A DNA stretch of 64,000 bases from Gonatopus flavifemur (Eukaryota; Arthropoda; Insecta; Hymenoptera; Dryinidae): positions 74,826,001 through 74,890,000 of the forward strand of contig JAFFJZ010000001.1 in assembly GCA_018340375.1 (NCBI GenBank), read 5' to 3'. The position numbers and the translations under genes are program-made. Shown here in pieces: positions 12,823 to 26,100 of this stretch; the stretch's first letter is position 1; each line of letters begins with the position of its first letter. Below the pieces are notes generated by a model. The model was given only the letters and a program-made list of their open reading frames with translations. It had not been told where the DNA came from and searched no databases.

Positions 12823-15425
12823 GACTGCTTGATCGGCTTCTGGTATGGAAGAAGCTTCAACAACGTTTAATCAAAAGTTACAACAATCGGCTGCTAGTTT
12901 CAGCTTCATCAAGTAACACAAGAACTTCTTGAATATGCTGTGATTATTCTGGGGATGTGAAAGAAAGATGCAAATGAGACGGTTTTGGATAAATTCGTTC
13001 AGATATCCTATGAAGATGCATAGCACATGATTATTCGAAACAGTCTCAGTTCCTAAGATTGTCCAAATATGTTCTTAGTATTTTTAACCTCTTGTGTTGC
13101 TTGAGTTTATTTCTCCCAAAACATTCCTAGCCCTGAAGAATTTTTCATTCTGCCAGGAAAAAAATGCAGACTTCACCAATAAAAACACGTTTTCTCATGA
13201 AAGCGTATTAAAACCTTCGTGGGGAGCACTTTATTTCAAGCTCAGCAAGATCGATGTGAATTATTGAGATCAAGTGTTCTTTATACCGACATCACTGAAG
13301 GAATACAATAGAGATAGTGTTTTACCGATTGTCATTGTTTTAATATTCTTGTTGGTAAGTCACTACAAAAATTGAATGTTATTTCTAAATAGATATCACT
13401 CATACGAGTTTTCCAATGAAAATGATAACGGAATATCGGCATTAGAGTGTAACGGAGGACACAATCTTGGAGTCCAGCGTAATAAAAGTTCTATTCGTAT
13501 TTGTAATTCTAATCATCACTTATTGAACTCGTAACTCATGATGATCAAGAGGCTAGAAAGAAATGATGATCATCTATTATCTCTATTAAAATACATAACT
13601 TCTCATCAATTTATAATTGTGACAATGAGTCACAGTCAGTACATCTTTATTTCTTATAATAATTTTCATGCAGCGATAAAATGATTTGCGATTTCTTATT
13701 TATTATATGACAGACCAATATGTTTGAGAGAAACTCACATTTTCTTTGGTATGGAGAAAAAAATTGTCATCATACCTTATATAACATAGATTTCATTCGA
13801 TAGGAAGATACGGAAATCCCAAGATGAAGAATATTTTTGTTGAAAAGTTTGTTTTATTTAGAAACCTCAAAGTTCAATTCTTTTATTTTAATATACTCAG
13901 AATATTCAAATTAGAAATGTTTCCAAGTAAACATTTTATCCATTTTATGGGGAAGTAAACTGAGAAGAATTTGGCTGTATTTCCCACACAGAAATTTACC
14001 ATTGGCGCTAGCATGGCGCAATGTAAATAAAGTATGGCAGAGGCTTGGCAACCAAGGATGGCGCAACACTGAAATGATAACATCATTTTATGATTTATCG
14101 ATGTGTTTTTTCAATGAAGCCCTATCATTGGTGCAAGAATGGCAATGAAATAGACAATAGAAAAATTTGTTTATCCAGTTTGTTGCGCCAATGATAAAAC
14201 TGTGGAAAATAATTAACCCAAAAAGTATATGAAAATTATGCGCATTTCACAATTTTTAATACACGTTATTTGGGAGAGTATCGTGTTTTCCTTATTTATC
14301 TGTAAACAACTCGGTGTTTTTTGTCGCTAAAGTTTGCCATGAGAAGTGTAGACGATATGGATCAGCGGTAGGAGCTCTCTGGTGTAACCTGTAACAAAGA
14401 ACGATTGACTGTTCTTCCCGAGAATTATTTGAGCCTTATATATTCCTTGTATACATTTCTCCCTACTCGGGAGAAACATTCGATCGGTAACTTAGCTAGC
14501 AATTCAGCCATCAAAAGTTAAAATTAAGGAGCATGCCAATATTGAGCCATGCTATTACCAATGATCGGTGCTACATCGAAAACTAATTTTCATCCAGATT
14601 GGATCAAAGTTTGTGGCAATATTCAACAACGTTCCAAAATATCCTCACTTTCGATAGAATCTATCGTTCTGTCAATGTTGGACCAAGGATGAGCCTAGCA
14701 AGCGCCAAGCCTGACGGAATTGTGAATCAACAGTATTTCACTTCGTTAAACACCGATATCGGTGTAACACTATAATCGTTGTTAATCAACATTGAATATT
14801 TATAGATTGCCAAGCCTTGGCTGTCAACATTCCTTCAAGCTATATTTTTGCAGTGCATTTCAATATATCTCTCCACAGAACTCCTTTCGTACCATCAATT
14901 TTTGAGTGGCATGAACGAAATCTCGTGTTCTTAATTTTTTTGTCTTTACAAATGAAATCATTGCATTACATCCTCCAATATCTCTGAGCTCCAAACAAAT
15001 TCGAAAGTTAAATTTCCTTTATGACTCCATTCAACAAAATATAATATCCAAGAACCTTGAAGAAATTTTTTGCTTTCAACTTCTCTCCTATAATGATTCT
15101 TTGCATAATCATGAATTATGCGTATTAATTTCATAATAAGAAGTCGCTGTTCGATAAAAGTAAAGTTTTGTCAAAAATGGTAATTAAAGAAAATAAATTC
15201 GCAATGTTTATTGCCAAGGATAGAATATACTGTTAGAAATGTCTGTGAATTTAATATATTCTCCAGGTACATTTGTGAATTAAATTTCCGATTCTTGGGA
15301 ATTGGAATGAGAATTCATTTACACGTAACTGAATTTAAAATTTTTGCTATATCACATTGTCTTAATTGAAATTTCAATAAATTTTTCAGTTTCGTGAATG
15401 ATTTTGCTTCTGTTAATTTTTTTAA
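12823..15425. other. Non-genic stretch with possible diverged relatives of repeat R
   Basis: No gene recognised. The parts at 13,960-14,215 and 14,520-14,840 contain ATGGCGCAA, GCTTGGCAACCAAGG and CCAATGAT. These recall the GGCACAAT and CCAAGC motifs of repeat R but are too diverged to align by eye. Confidence 0.4.
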
Positions 15426-15585
15426 AGTTCGAATCGTTTATAGACACGACACGAAAATTTAATTTCTTCAAATCTGATGGATCATTATTATTGAACTTCT
15501 CAAATCAACTCCTTTGAAATATTTTGGGTCTTCAACAGAAAAGGATTTCGTTACGCAATCAATAATTGGTTTCAATAAACGATTC
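15426..15585 (+). repeat. Diverged dispersed repeat, copy A
   Basis: Shares GAATCGTTTATAGACAC, CACGAAAATTTAA and AATCTGATG with 33,668-33,810 in the same order and orientation. No coding capacity is seen. The family is unknown. Confidence 0.6.
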
Positions 15586-16017
15586 AAATTTCAGCAACAT
15601 TTCCGTTACATGTAATTCAATCAGGAATCTCAAACATTGTAGTTATGCTTCAAAATTCGTCTGAAAATGAATGTGAGAAGATATTTTTGGAATTTTATAT
15701 GAAACTACCTCCATCCTTATTGTGTTGTTTTACACTGTTGATTTTTGAACAAATAGAACGAGTTTAGCAAAGTATTGTACCAATACGTCAAGGGTTTCTG
15801 ATTCATTCCTTTCAGAAATCTACCGATATCACTTGTCTCGCGATGATAGAAAGGAATTAGAACGAATAAGATATGTTTTGATGAATGTACTGTGTCGCAT
15901 CGGTATCTCATTCTCAAGAATCTAATAAGTACATAATTCTTCTGCAAACATAATGATCGATCGTTAGTAATTTTTATACTATTTTCTTCGATAATATTGA
16001 AATCATTCATTACCACA

Positions 16018-16228
16018 TTGACCTTTTGAGTTCCGTATGCTTTGAAAATTTCTTGATATCTGCATGGTAGAATTTAATATTACCATCCGAAGCATCGCAT
16101 GTGAGAGTATACGAAAGGATTTGTGAGGAGTCGACGTAGCGTACAGCGTTCTCTTGATCCTTCACACGACAAACAGCCGAGAGAGTAGTATACGGCACGT
16201 TACGACAACCCGTTGCAAATCCTCTCAA
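16018..16228 (-). CDS. Unidentified candidate coding segment
   Basis: On the minus strand the frame from about 16,228 to a stop at 16,010-16,012 encodes roughly 70 residues. Its first 45 or so residues are compositionally protein-like, with three cysteines (in ATGCRN, SAVCRV and LTCDAS). The part at 16,100-16,228 has more C, G and CpG than its surroundings. A possible donor (GATG then GTAATATT) lies near 16,082 and a possible acceptor just upstream of 16,218, so it could be an internal exon or a short terminal one. A second frame just upstream, at about 16,280-16,372 on the same strand, also looks coding (MADLITSMKPASQGAKM). I do not recognise either segment and cannot join them with confidence. 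They could be a real small gene, a fragment of an old gene, or chance. Confidence 0.25.
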
Positions 16229-16499
16229 GATATATCTGAATTATACGAACACGAATGTGTGATTCAAATTGCAATATAACACGTTTTAATACAGGTACGA
16301 AAGTCTTGACAGATTTATTTTCATCTTCGCTCCCTGTGATGCTGGTTTCATGGAAGTTATGAGATCTGCCATTATATCGACATAACGTATATTGTAATAT
16401 GTTTATTCGATATCGTATCAACACTAATCGTGTTATGAATAATAACTTTGCTTTCAAATGAATATCGAATCTCTCGGATACCACTGTTGCATTCTCTCA

Positions 16500-18005
16500 T
16501 GCTCCAGTTGAAAATTCATAATTCTTGTAAGTTCCATGAACATTACGTGAAGAATTACTGGTTCAATTGAACAAAACAAGAATAAGAGTGTTTTTCTCTG
16601 TTTTCTGAGCTTTAGGAACCGATTCAGAGTGGTTTTAGGGTGTTGAATACGAAAACGGTACCGGTTCCTTGAATTGGCTCATTTTTTCAAGCATTTTATA
16701 TATAATTTGTATATAAAATGTATATAATAGAACTTCGGTGAAGAATTCAAGTGCATGATGCAACATGCAAATAGAAGTTCGGTTAACTATCCTGTTTATA
16801 AAAGATGATGTATACATATATATATTTTTTTTTTCTGACCTCAAACCATCTAACCGATACATGTTTTCTCCACGAGTGTTGTCTTTCGAGTTTGTTGGGT
16901 GTTGCGGTGAATTAATACCGCATTCGTAGCGGAATATAAATACTTTGCAATGAAAAGTAATTTGGATGTCATTTTTTACTCAAACCGGAATGATTTATTC
17001 TTTTCATTGAAGCACCACATAGTACGGGCAAACGAATAATATCCATTTTCATCACCGCTTCTGAATTCTCGATTTATAAACATTTGTTCGTGCTTTCATG
17101 TTGCCGAATCATGGTGGAATCGTTTATTGGAACGAATTGGTAATCGAATAACGAAATCCTCAACTTTTAAAGACCCCAATTTTTTCAGTATACTGCATAT
17201 TATCTTTTAGATGATATTTTTAGTTGCAAGAAGTCAATTCGAAGAGATAAACACCGATGAATTTTGGTTTAATTTCTATAAACGATTCAAACTCCAGGAA
17301 CAAATGCTTTGCACTTTTGAAGAGTCTTGGAGGAGTCTCACTTTCGGGTCAAAAGAATGTTTTCAATGTTTCTTATTCGAGGTAAAAAAGTTTGCGAGCT
17401 TTTTACAGAATTTTCTAGTGAAGTTTGAAGGGATGAGACTCTCTTTTCAGTTCAAAAATAATCATTTTGTTTTCAAATCTACAAAAACGTGTAATTGGTA
17501 CCAGTGTAGAAATGAAACACGTGGATACGATATAAAGAAACAGAGAAGCGACAGAGAACAGAGAAACGGCGGAGAAATGTCCGGTAATCCCGCGGTCGTT
17601 CCATCCAGACAACAACGTTGTTTACAACACTATTTTTGTTCTTTGGCCATGAGAGCATTTTATCATATTCAACACAGGTGTTGTAAAATGTTTCTCAAAA
17701 TTGTTTTTCATGTTGACAACAATGTTGTTTTTTTTCTAGGATCATTTTATCTCCCCTGTCATGATTTCTGATAAAAACTAATCCCCATGTCGCTCAGGAC
17801 CTTAATTGAAAAAATAAAAGAAAGTCTCAGTTGTTGATTCTTATCTCCTCTCCTCCCTTTTAAACCATTGCATGAGTGATAGAATGTTTAGAACCAGAAC
17901 ATATTCTATTTGAAATCTAGAATTAACTGAAAAATTGGATACTCAGTTTCTAAAAAACAGCCCAAGTGGGCAAATTTTCAAAATTTCATATTGAAATGAG
18001 ATTAT
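16500..18005. other. Non-genic stretch with a long unsupported frame
   Basis: A 186-codon plus-strand frame at 17,211-17,771 is long for this AT content, but it has no recognisable domain and no homologue I know. Part of it consists of ACAACGTTGT-like repeats. I treat it as chance. Otherwise nothing is recognised. Confidence 0.45.
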
Positions 18006-18904
18006 CACGGAGAAAAAAACTAACAATAATATTGCTGGATTGACAATAAAATATCGTAATATATCAGTAATTTATTTTTATCTATTTTGAAAAATATCAC
18101 TTTTGAGTAGGGAAAAAAATTTCTCATCGGAATTTATCCTTACAAACATTCTATCACGATGTGTTTTGATTCATATGTGAAGAAAAGGCGATTGTAAGTT
18201 CCAATGTTGAAAAGTTGCCTTAGCGAGATTCGAACCTGGGTCCTCCGAGTGGAAAACAAAGCCTTTATCACATCAGCAGACCTCCAAAATCACAACTGAG
18301 TACTTGAATTGCTATGTATGGTAATCCTCGACTTTGTTGATAGTTAACGATGAAGATATATTCAAGACAAACATAAAATTGTGCACATTGAATAAATGAA
18401 TTAGGATTTGAATCGCAGGAATTTTTTCAGAAACGAATAAGACTCAAAATCAAATTTGTTTTTTAAACTCATGTAAGGTTTGTGAATTAATCAGCGATTG
18501 GGATTGATTTTTATGTTTATGAATTCAAGAAAAACTGCATCGAAGGAGGGTTTGTAGAAGAATGTATATCACTTGAATATCATTTTTAATTGTCTCCTGA
18601 AGTGGATCAAAATTAATTTCTCACGAGAATAATTACACCGCTTCATACGTTCAGAATTTTTTTTGTTAATTCTGTGATACTTATTGTTGTCGCTGTTTGA
18701 TATTGTTTTGTCAGATCAACAATGTTTATTGTGAGTTGGCATGGCAACTCATATTGTCATTTTAACAAGTGATTTTCAGCAATACAGTTCTTGTTAACAA
18801 AGCGATGTGCTGTTGCTGTACGAACAACAAATTATTGCATAACCAGCAATAAAATGTTGACAATTCTTATATTGCTGGTTCTACCATACACATTTTTCTC
18901 CGTG
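18006..18904. mobile_element. MITE-like element, CACGGAGAAAAA ends
   Basis: The left end CACGGAGAAAAAAAC and right end TTTTTCTCCGTG are inverted. Just inside both ends lies the sub-motif CCAGCAATAT or its complement. The element is about 0.9 kb with no transposase. It contains a tRNA-like remnant (18,214-18,285). Confidence 0.6.
18214..18285 (-). tRNA. tRNA-like remnant (pseudogene or SINE head)
   Basis: The minus strand contains GGTTCGAATCTCGC, a good T-arm or internal box B, about 45 bases after a weak box A-like stretch (GGTCTGCTGATGTG). The expected acceptor stem does not pair, so this is not an intact tRNA gene. It is more likely a decayed tRNA or the head of a tRNA-derived SINE carried by the surrounding element. 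Confidence 0.35.
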
Positions 18905-18906
18905 TA

Positions 18907-19180
18907 CTCTCTAAAATCTTTGGAGTGAGATTTCACTCTTTAGCCAGCCAGAAGTGAACCTGTCGAATTTTTGAGTGAAATTTCCACTCTTTTAGAGTGA
19001 TATTCTGAGGTTTGAGGTTAGAAATTCACAACCACTTCGACGCTAGAGTGAATTTTTCACTCTAAAAGAGTGAGAGGTCACTCGAAACGAGTAAAAACTC
19101 CACTCGAAGCGGACAGGCTCACTTCTGGCACTTAGTGGAGTGAAACGTGCGATTTTTCACTCTTTCAGATTTAGAGAATA
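18907..19180. mobile_element. MITE family S, copy 1
   Basis: Closely matches 34,628-34,900 in the same orientation. The terminal inverted repeats read CTCTAAAATC...GAGTG on the left and CACTCTTTCAGATTTAGAG on the right. The inside is full of AGTGAAATTTCACTC-like palindromes and contains CCAGAAGTGA and its complement. It abuts the end of the preceding MITE. Non-coding. Confidence 0.8.
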
Positions 19181-20015
19181 TATCGATGAAACTCAGCCCC
19201 ATTACACTTTGAGGGTTGAAAAATATATTGAAACATGGAATGTCAATTGCACTCATAGAAATTTCCATCGAATTATTCATTACGTATCCCAAATTACTCA
19301 CTGCAGTTTTTACACCAACAATCACAATAGTGTATAAAAATATCACTTCAGCTGTGAAATAAACTCATTACAATCACGATTTTTCTATAAAAAATAATGT
19401 AATTAAAATTTCACAATTATGAGGTCGTACTCCCAATGTTGATATTCAATTTTCTATACACTGATAAATCTTTTGCTCGAATAGGGTGTCACGAAAGAAA
19501 TTTGATATGACGTATTCACAGTTCGACGTTCAATCTCCTTATCCACACGATGGTAATTCTGAGTTCCTGATGTATTTGTTTTAACTCGTGACCCTAGATT
19601 TTGTATCTCCGTCCAACGTTGATACACTTGGTCTCGCTGCATACATCATTTTCGATGCATTATGTGAGTCATTTCAAGTGGATAAGTCGCGAAGGAAAGT
19701 TCTCTGACATCACCAACGGATAAGAAAATTGGATTGAAAACCAATTCATTCGTGAACCCTTAATTCTGAAATCTAGGTATTAAAATCAGACATATTGCGG
19801 TTTGAAAGAAAAACACATGATTTTATTCATCAAAAATAATAATTCCTCACAGAATTGATTTTTGTTCTCTTATCAAGACGATTTTGTTCTGTCAAACTTT
19901 TATTTCTCTTGCGATACGATCGAGGTGATTGATTCGGTATAGAATCAGCTGATTTTGATATTTAAATTTAGTATCTGAAAGTGTGTCATTAGTGAATATA
20001 CATATATACATTGTG
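19181..20015. other. Rab32: Region upstream of the Rab32 gene
   Basis: No gene or repeat is recognised. The promoter of the Rab32 gene should lie in or near this stretch, but I cannot point to a TATA box or initiator with confidence. Confidence 0.4.
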
Positions 20016-20102
20016 ATGATTGTATCATCTTATCGTGCTCAAAGTGATATGGACTTGAAATCAAAACAGCGATTAGAAGAATTGGATTTCTTTAAATGGA
20101 AG
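20016..20102 (+). CDS. Rab32: Rab32 exon 1 (tentative)
   Basis: An ATG-initiated frame of 29 codons (MIVSSYRAQSDMDLKSKQRL...) ends AAG before a GT donor, in phase 0. This matches the phase of exon 2. A second in-frame Met lies at residue 12. Chosen because it is the nearest upstream open frame with a suitable donor; a different distant first exon is possible. Confidence 0.45.
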
Positions 20103-23100
20103 GTATTTTTTTCTTTTTGTCTCAATCAGTGTCGTTGTAATCAATTGGTTTAAGTTGAGAGTGGATCATGATTGTTATTGGTGAAAAATTCTACAAAAAC
20201 AACTGTCATTTGCACATGTATTTATATTCACACGCGGTGGCGCTCCGGCAAAGTTGAATAAACCACTCGACTTCGTTGGACAGCAGCACAGATAAAACTT
20301 CATCCACATGTTTCTATCATTTCCACAAATTGAGTATTGTAAAAAAATGTGCAAATGAATTTTCATCTGGAATCAACCGGCTTTTTATTCAACTTTGAGT
20401 AATCTTTCGTCAATTTTTTCAAATTTTCTACCGCGACATAACATTTTTGGAACATCGGTTTCAATGGGCGTTTCAATCAGCGTCAAATTGAATCAACACA
20501 GACATTCTAATACTGCGAAATATTTGGAAATATTAATTGATGAATATTCAAAGTGAGAGAAATATATTAAAAGATCATCTGTACTGTATAAAGATTTATC
20601 TCGAACTAAAAACTTAACAAACAGTTCTTCGTGCACCGATTGAACCACGCAGGCATAGATTAACAACGTCAACAGGAAATTTTAGAATACATGAGATTCA
20701 AAGATTAGGCAGAAGAATTCTAAAGTGAAGTTTCATGCTCAAGATATTGGAAGTTTATGTGTACTACTTCTGAACAATTATCGTTATCTTAGGAGATATT
20801 ACACGGTATACGCGCCGTTCATCTATAACCCGGATACATTCAATATACATTAAATATGATTTCTAATAAATTTAAGACTATGTTTGAAATTTGGATTTCT
20901 AGCAATTCATCATGATGATTTTCAAATCGTATTGTTTTCTTTTTTATTTGCATTCGACGCAGAACGATATTCAGAGTGCATCCGTTGTGGGCGAGAAGAG
21001 GGAACATTTGTACAAAATACTGGTCATCGGAGAATTGGGAGCTGGCAAAACATCTATCATCAAAAGATACGTTCACCAATTTTTCTCTCAACATTATCGA
21101 GCGACGATAGGTGTAGACTTCGCTCTCAAAGTCCTCAACTGGGATCCTCACACTATCATCAGGCTACAACTATGGGACATAGCAGGTTAATAATACATCT
21201 TCTTTTTTTAACTTCTTTTCATTCAATTTAATCACGATTCCTTGCACTTTTTTGCCTGGATTTTGGAAATTTTCGCGAGTAAATCAATCATTGTGATATT
21301 CACGAGTAACCGATGGACAGCTCACAGCCACTTATTTATTATAGAAAAAAATGAAGAAATCACACATTCTATCCTAAATTTGTGCCAATAAACGATTCAA
21401 CGACGAATTTTTGATTTTCTGAAATTATTATAAATTATTACAGTTTTGTAAATTTAAACATTCTTTTTTGTAGTGAATGATGAATCGTTCAATGAACGTA
21501 CAATATTTCATCTTGATCTTGAAAATTCTTGATAAGATATCGATGCTTTAATTATGAAACGTTATGTCAACGTTGAAAGGATTGAAAATTTCTTCTTTGC
21601 TGTTATTTTGTTTCTGTATTTCGTATACTTATGTTCATAGGTGAATACATGGGCGTATCCAGTGATGAGGAAAGGGGGAACTAAAGCTAATTTCACGTTT
21701 CAGTTGACCTTCCTCCCGCCCCTTTCACTCTAACTAGCGTGATCTGCCCTTCCCTATTTTGAATAATGGCTACGCCCTTGGGCGAATGATTTAAAAATGA
21801 ACATCAACATCAACTCTATGTCCAACTCCAAGTCGTAGTTCGTAATATTCGTTTGGAAAAGAGGAATCATATTATTTATCAAATTTCAGTAGATAAATTA
21901 ACTGAATTTGCTATGACATTGTTAGGAATAATTAAATTAAGGGGTTAATTAACACCACAGTGATCTCTCCAAAAATAACGCTTTTTCAGATTTTTTTTCC
22001 GAAAATTAGAAAGTTCCTTTTCGAATTGAACTACACGAAGGTGTTCCGTTACTATTAAAGTACAAAATAATTTTTTTGTGGAATTTTATTGTGAAAAATG
22101 GCGGCTTGACAGGTGAATGACTGGAGCACTGTGAAAATTCATGGTCGTGCGGTGGGATAAATAACTGAGCCCAGAATTGACGTAGAACACAGAACCAAAA
22201 ATAATTATTTTCTGTAATCCAAAAGCTAGTGAAATACGTATCCGTTTTGAAAAATGTGCATTTTCCAGGAAATGGCATCGGTTTGAAGAAAAAAGTAGAA
22301 TTTTCACCCTAAATTTCGTTACTTAATGTTGAATAAAAAAACGCAAATATCAATATTTCGAAAAACCCGTACGTATTTCACTAGATAATCATATCACGAA
22401 TACAATAAAAAAACCCCAAGGTGATTGATTGAAAATTGGCGGAGTTAGAGTTCCCACCGACTTTCGACATATACTGGTTTGAAATAAACACGTTTAAAGT
22501 TTTTGTAACAGTTGAGTCGTGCGTGTTTAGTCGGACCTATGTTTGTAGTTTACGGTATATCATTTTCGGCTCCTCAAAGAGTACTTCAAGCCAAAAACAA
22601 ATTTTGTGATTTCTTTTAAAATTCCACTGTGGTGTTACCCTTCAATACATTCTTCCCACATAGTTATGTCTCGGTAATGTTGTAGCAATATTCCGAGATA
22701 TCACGGAAACATGACTGATGGTGAAAATAGAGGTGGACTCGAGACTCTTGAGCAAAATTCAAAAATAGTGAATATCATTCAATTTTACGATCTTCGAAGA
22801 CAAATTTCTACATCAAGTGGAAATGTAGTGTGGGCATGTTATAATTGGAAATAACACGTCTGAGAGGATGAAATTGATTGCATCCAGGATATAAAGCAAT
22901 TTTCCTCTACTCAAGCCTGCAACAATTTTGAATAAACCTTAGTGTTCAATATCAAAAGAATATTTTCAACAATTCTCTCCCATTTCGTTCTTTGAATATT
23001 TGCAGATGGACCCAACGAATCTTGCATTAGAACCACTGATATAAATACTATGGATACGAGATCGCTCGGTTGAAATAACAAATTCTTGTACCTGAAAAAT

Positions 23101-26100
23101 GTACAAACTGCAGCGCCGCCTAGCAGGGGGGTGTGATACTTTCTGATAATATGATACTATCTGTAGTATGATTTGTTCATGTTCATATAACCAAAAAGTG
23201 GAATGTTATAACAATGGTATAAGGAAAGAAATGTTATGTATTGTTAACATTGATCTGTGATTGTTAATCAAGTCAATTAATAATAATAATTTTATAAAAA
23301 CGGTATTAATGTATACATAGGTTCAATTTTGACCAAAATTTTCAAATTTACCGCGTTTCATTAGTTCTAAACTCCCCTGCTGGTGGCGCAAAACGGTCCT
23401 TCGATTAGGGACATGAAAATGGAGGCCATCCCGTATCCATAGTATAGGGATCAGTGATTAGAACTGATAAAATTACACTGAGAGAAGTGAACTGTAACCA
23501 TTACCATGCGAAAATGGTAGTTGAATGACAGAATCTCTGAATTGATGATGGCGACTACGTTATTTGGTATCCATCTTCACGTGAATGGTAATCATTCCCA
23601 TGTGCATGAACATTGCCACGATCCTCCATAGCATCCTAAACCAAAATCGCGAAGCTGTCCTTGAATTACTATTTGTACAAGGTAATCATTGCATTCCACT
23701 TCTCTCAGTGTATGTTTTGTTGGTTTTACTCGAGAGTCTCGAGTCCAGTCCTAGGTGAAAATGATTATAGTATAGGGGTTATCTAGCATCTTTCAAGGCA
23801 CTCGCAGGGAGCTAGTTATTAAAGACGGCCTTGCCATTATTTATAAGGTGCCTACACGGAGAGAAGAGAATGGTAATATTTACCATGCTAATAGAATTCT
23901 TTACCATTTTTCTGATAATTATTACTAGAAAAATGGTAAAGACTTCTATTAGCATGGTAAATATTACCATTCTCTTCTCTCCGTGTAGAAACATTTCTGC
24001 TAGGGATTGTGTGTTGTATACACCGAGAGAAAAGCATGTTCCAAACGCAAGAAAGCCCTTCACGCTTCCAACGCCGTTATTTTCACATGCTTTCAATGGA
24101 TTGCGTTTAAGGGGCACACCTAGTGTGACCGCCTAAAAAAAAGGTGATTTTTGGGAATTTTGAAAAAAAAAACTACTGCATGAACTTCTTTAAAATGTGG
24201 AGGGTTTATTTATACATTAATAATGAATATTTAGTAAAATTTTTGGATCAAAATAATCAAATAGCAAGGAGTTGTAAGGAATCATCCGAATGGAAAAAAC
24301 AAGTTGCCCCACTGCTGGGGTGATTCCGGCCTTCCCCGTGGCTGAAATCAAAAAAACTAAAAATATTATTAAACAAGAAGGTATTGTCCATACCACGAAC
24401 CTCCACTTTGAAAAAAAATTGAAATCCAACAAAATGGCAGAGTTTTGAAAAAAAAATGTCGAATTTTGCTCGAAAATTGGATGATTTTTCGCCTGCAAAA
24501 ATTATATTTTTCATGCAATCGAAAAACTGGAGGTTCATGGTACGGAGAAAAATATAAAAAATGCGCAGAAACAAAAATCAAAGCGATCGGACAATTTGTC
24601 TTGGAGTTACAACCCCAGCAAATTTGAAAAATGTAGTTTCGAGAAAAACGCGCTTGAAGATAAAATGATTGATTTCATTGTTATAAATAGATAAAACTCA
24701 TACTTACAGCTAATCTGCTATTCCAGGTCCATACAATTCACCTTCATCATGAGTACCTTTTCGGTTTGAATATACAAGTTTTTCACTGATTTTTATGAAA
24801 ATAACTCATGAAGTGTTCAGTGTAACGGTCATAGTAAATAAATGTATCTAGCTCCGAAACGCGAATTTCTGACTACTGAGCAGAGCAGCTACTCTTTAAA
24901 AGGCTGTAACTCGAAAACTATTTGAGATATTCATTTGAAATTTCAATATGTTATTCTTGAAGGTACAAACTATCGAAATATGCAAGAAAAATCGATTTTT
25001 TCAAAGTGTCACCTTAGGTGTGCCCCTCAACGCACGTTACAACAAACGCGTTAGAAGCCTGAAGTGCTCCTTTGCGTGAAAACAGCATGCTTTTTCTCTC
25101 GGTGTAGAGTCACCTACAAACATGAAAAATGAAAAAAAAAACAACGGAAAAAATAGTAACAGTGAAGGGTTATCATCCTAGCCCATGAAATTTCTGAAAC
25201 ATAATTTCGACAATTCGAGCCTCTTCCAGCATCAATTCCTCTCGATATTTAAATTTACGAATGAAAACCATGAATGGATCCCTTCTTCGAATATCTCATC
25301 ACTCCCAAAAATGCTGTTTCGCAAAATTCAATGATCATCTTTTGGTTTCTTACACGCAGGCCAAGAGAGGTTTGGCAACATGACCAGGGTTTATTACAAA
25401 GAAGCTGTAGGAGCTTTCATAGTCTTTGACGTAACGAGGAGCGCTACCCTCGATGCTGTCGTCAAGTGGAAGCAAGATCTTGATTCCAAAGTTCAATTAC
25501 CCGATGGTTCGCCCATACCTTGTGTACTCCTCGCAAATAAATGTGATCAACAAAAAGAAGGAATGGTAACTTCCCCAGCTAAGATGGACGAATACTGCAA
25601 GGAAAAGAATTTCGCGGGTTGGTTTGAAACGTCGGCTAAGGAAAATATCAATATCGAAGAAGCAGCACGGTTTCTCGTCAATAAAGTAAGTGTTTGTTTT
25701 ATTATATGTTTCGATCTTGTGTTAATTTTTTTTTATTTCTCTACGTCTACGAGAAAAAAAAACAAAAATTTTCATATGTATTTGAATTATTTCTAAATCG
25801 TGCTAGGTTGGTGTTTATTAGGGTGATTCAAAAAGATCCTCTTCTGAAAAATCCACCCTGCATTATGGAGTTTGAGTCTAAACTAAAAGTTTGAGCCAAA
25901 GAAATCCATCTTACACTTCCGAGTTACGAAATAGGCATTGCGTAGAATTGTGGATTTTAACTTTGCGATTTCTTAATTGAAATCATTGAAAATTTCAGGG
26001 ATACGTAGTCTTATGATACACTTTGAGATAGTGTATCGTATTTGTTTATCAACAGCATTATTTCATAAAATGAGCAGCAGTTTGAATTCAGCTACGAGCA

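Larger units (their letters stand above)
22710..23765. mobile_element. Putative outer element holding two inner MITEs
   Basis: GTGGACTCGAGACTC near 22,733 is mirrored by GAGTCTCGAGTCC near 23,735, with GGTGAAAAT or its complement just outside. Two complete inverted-repeat elements (about 23,028-23,465 and 23,476-23,710) lie between, which suggests insertion into an older copy. The limits are approximate. Confidence 0.4.
21186..25359. other. Rab32 intron 2, packed with MITEs
   Basis: 4.2-kb intron. From left to right it holds an unremarkable 0.76 kb, a TTAA-bounded element (21,953-22,634), a probable nested set at 22,710-23,765, a short perfect hairpin MITE (23,855-23,985) and a nested pair (24,021-25,104). 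The remaining sequence shows nothing recognisable. Confidence 0.8.

Noticed and set aside
17211..17771. 186-codon frame on the plus strand
   Set aside because: No recognisable domain, partly low-complexity, no splice context; plausible chance frame.
20884..21231. 115-codon frame overlapping the Rab32 exon
   Set aside because: Out-of-frame shadow of exon 2; the Rab32 frame carries all conserved motifs.
23812..24136. Pair of 101-codon frames on opposite strands
   Set aside because: Both are products of the palindromic MITE at 23,855-23,985 and its neighbour.
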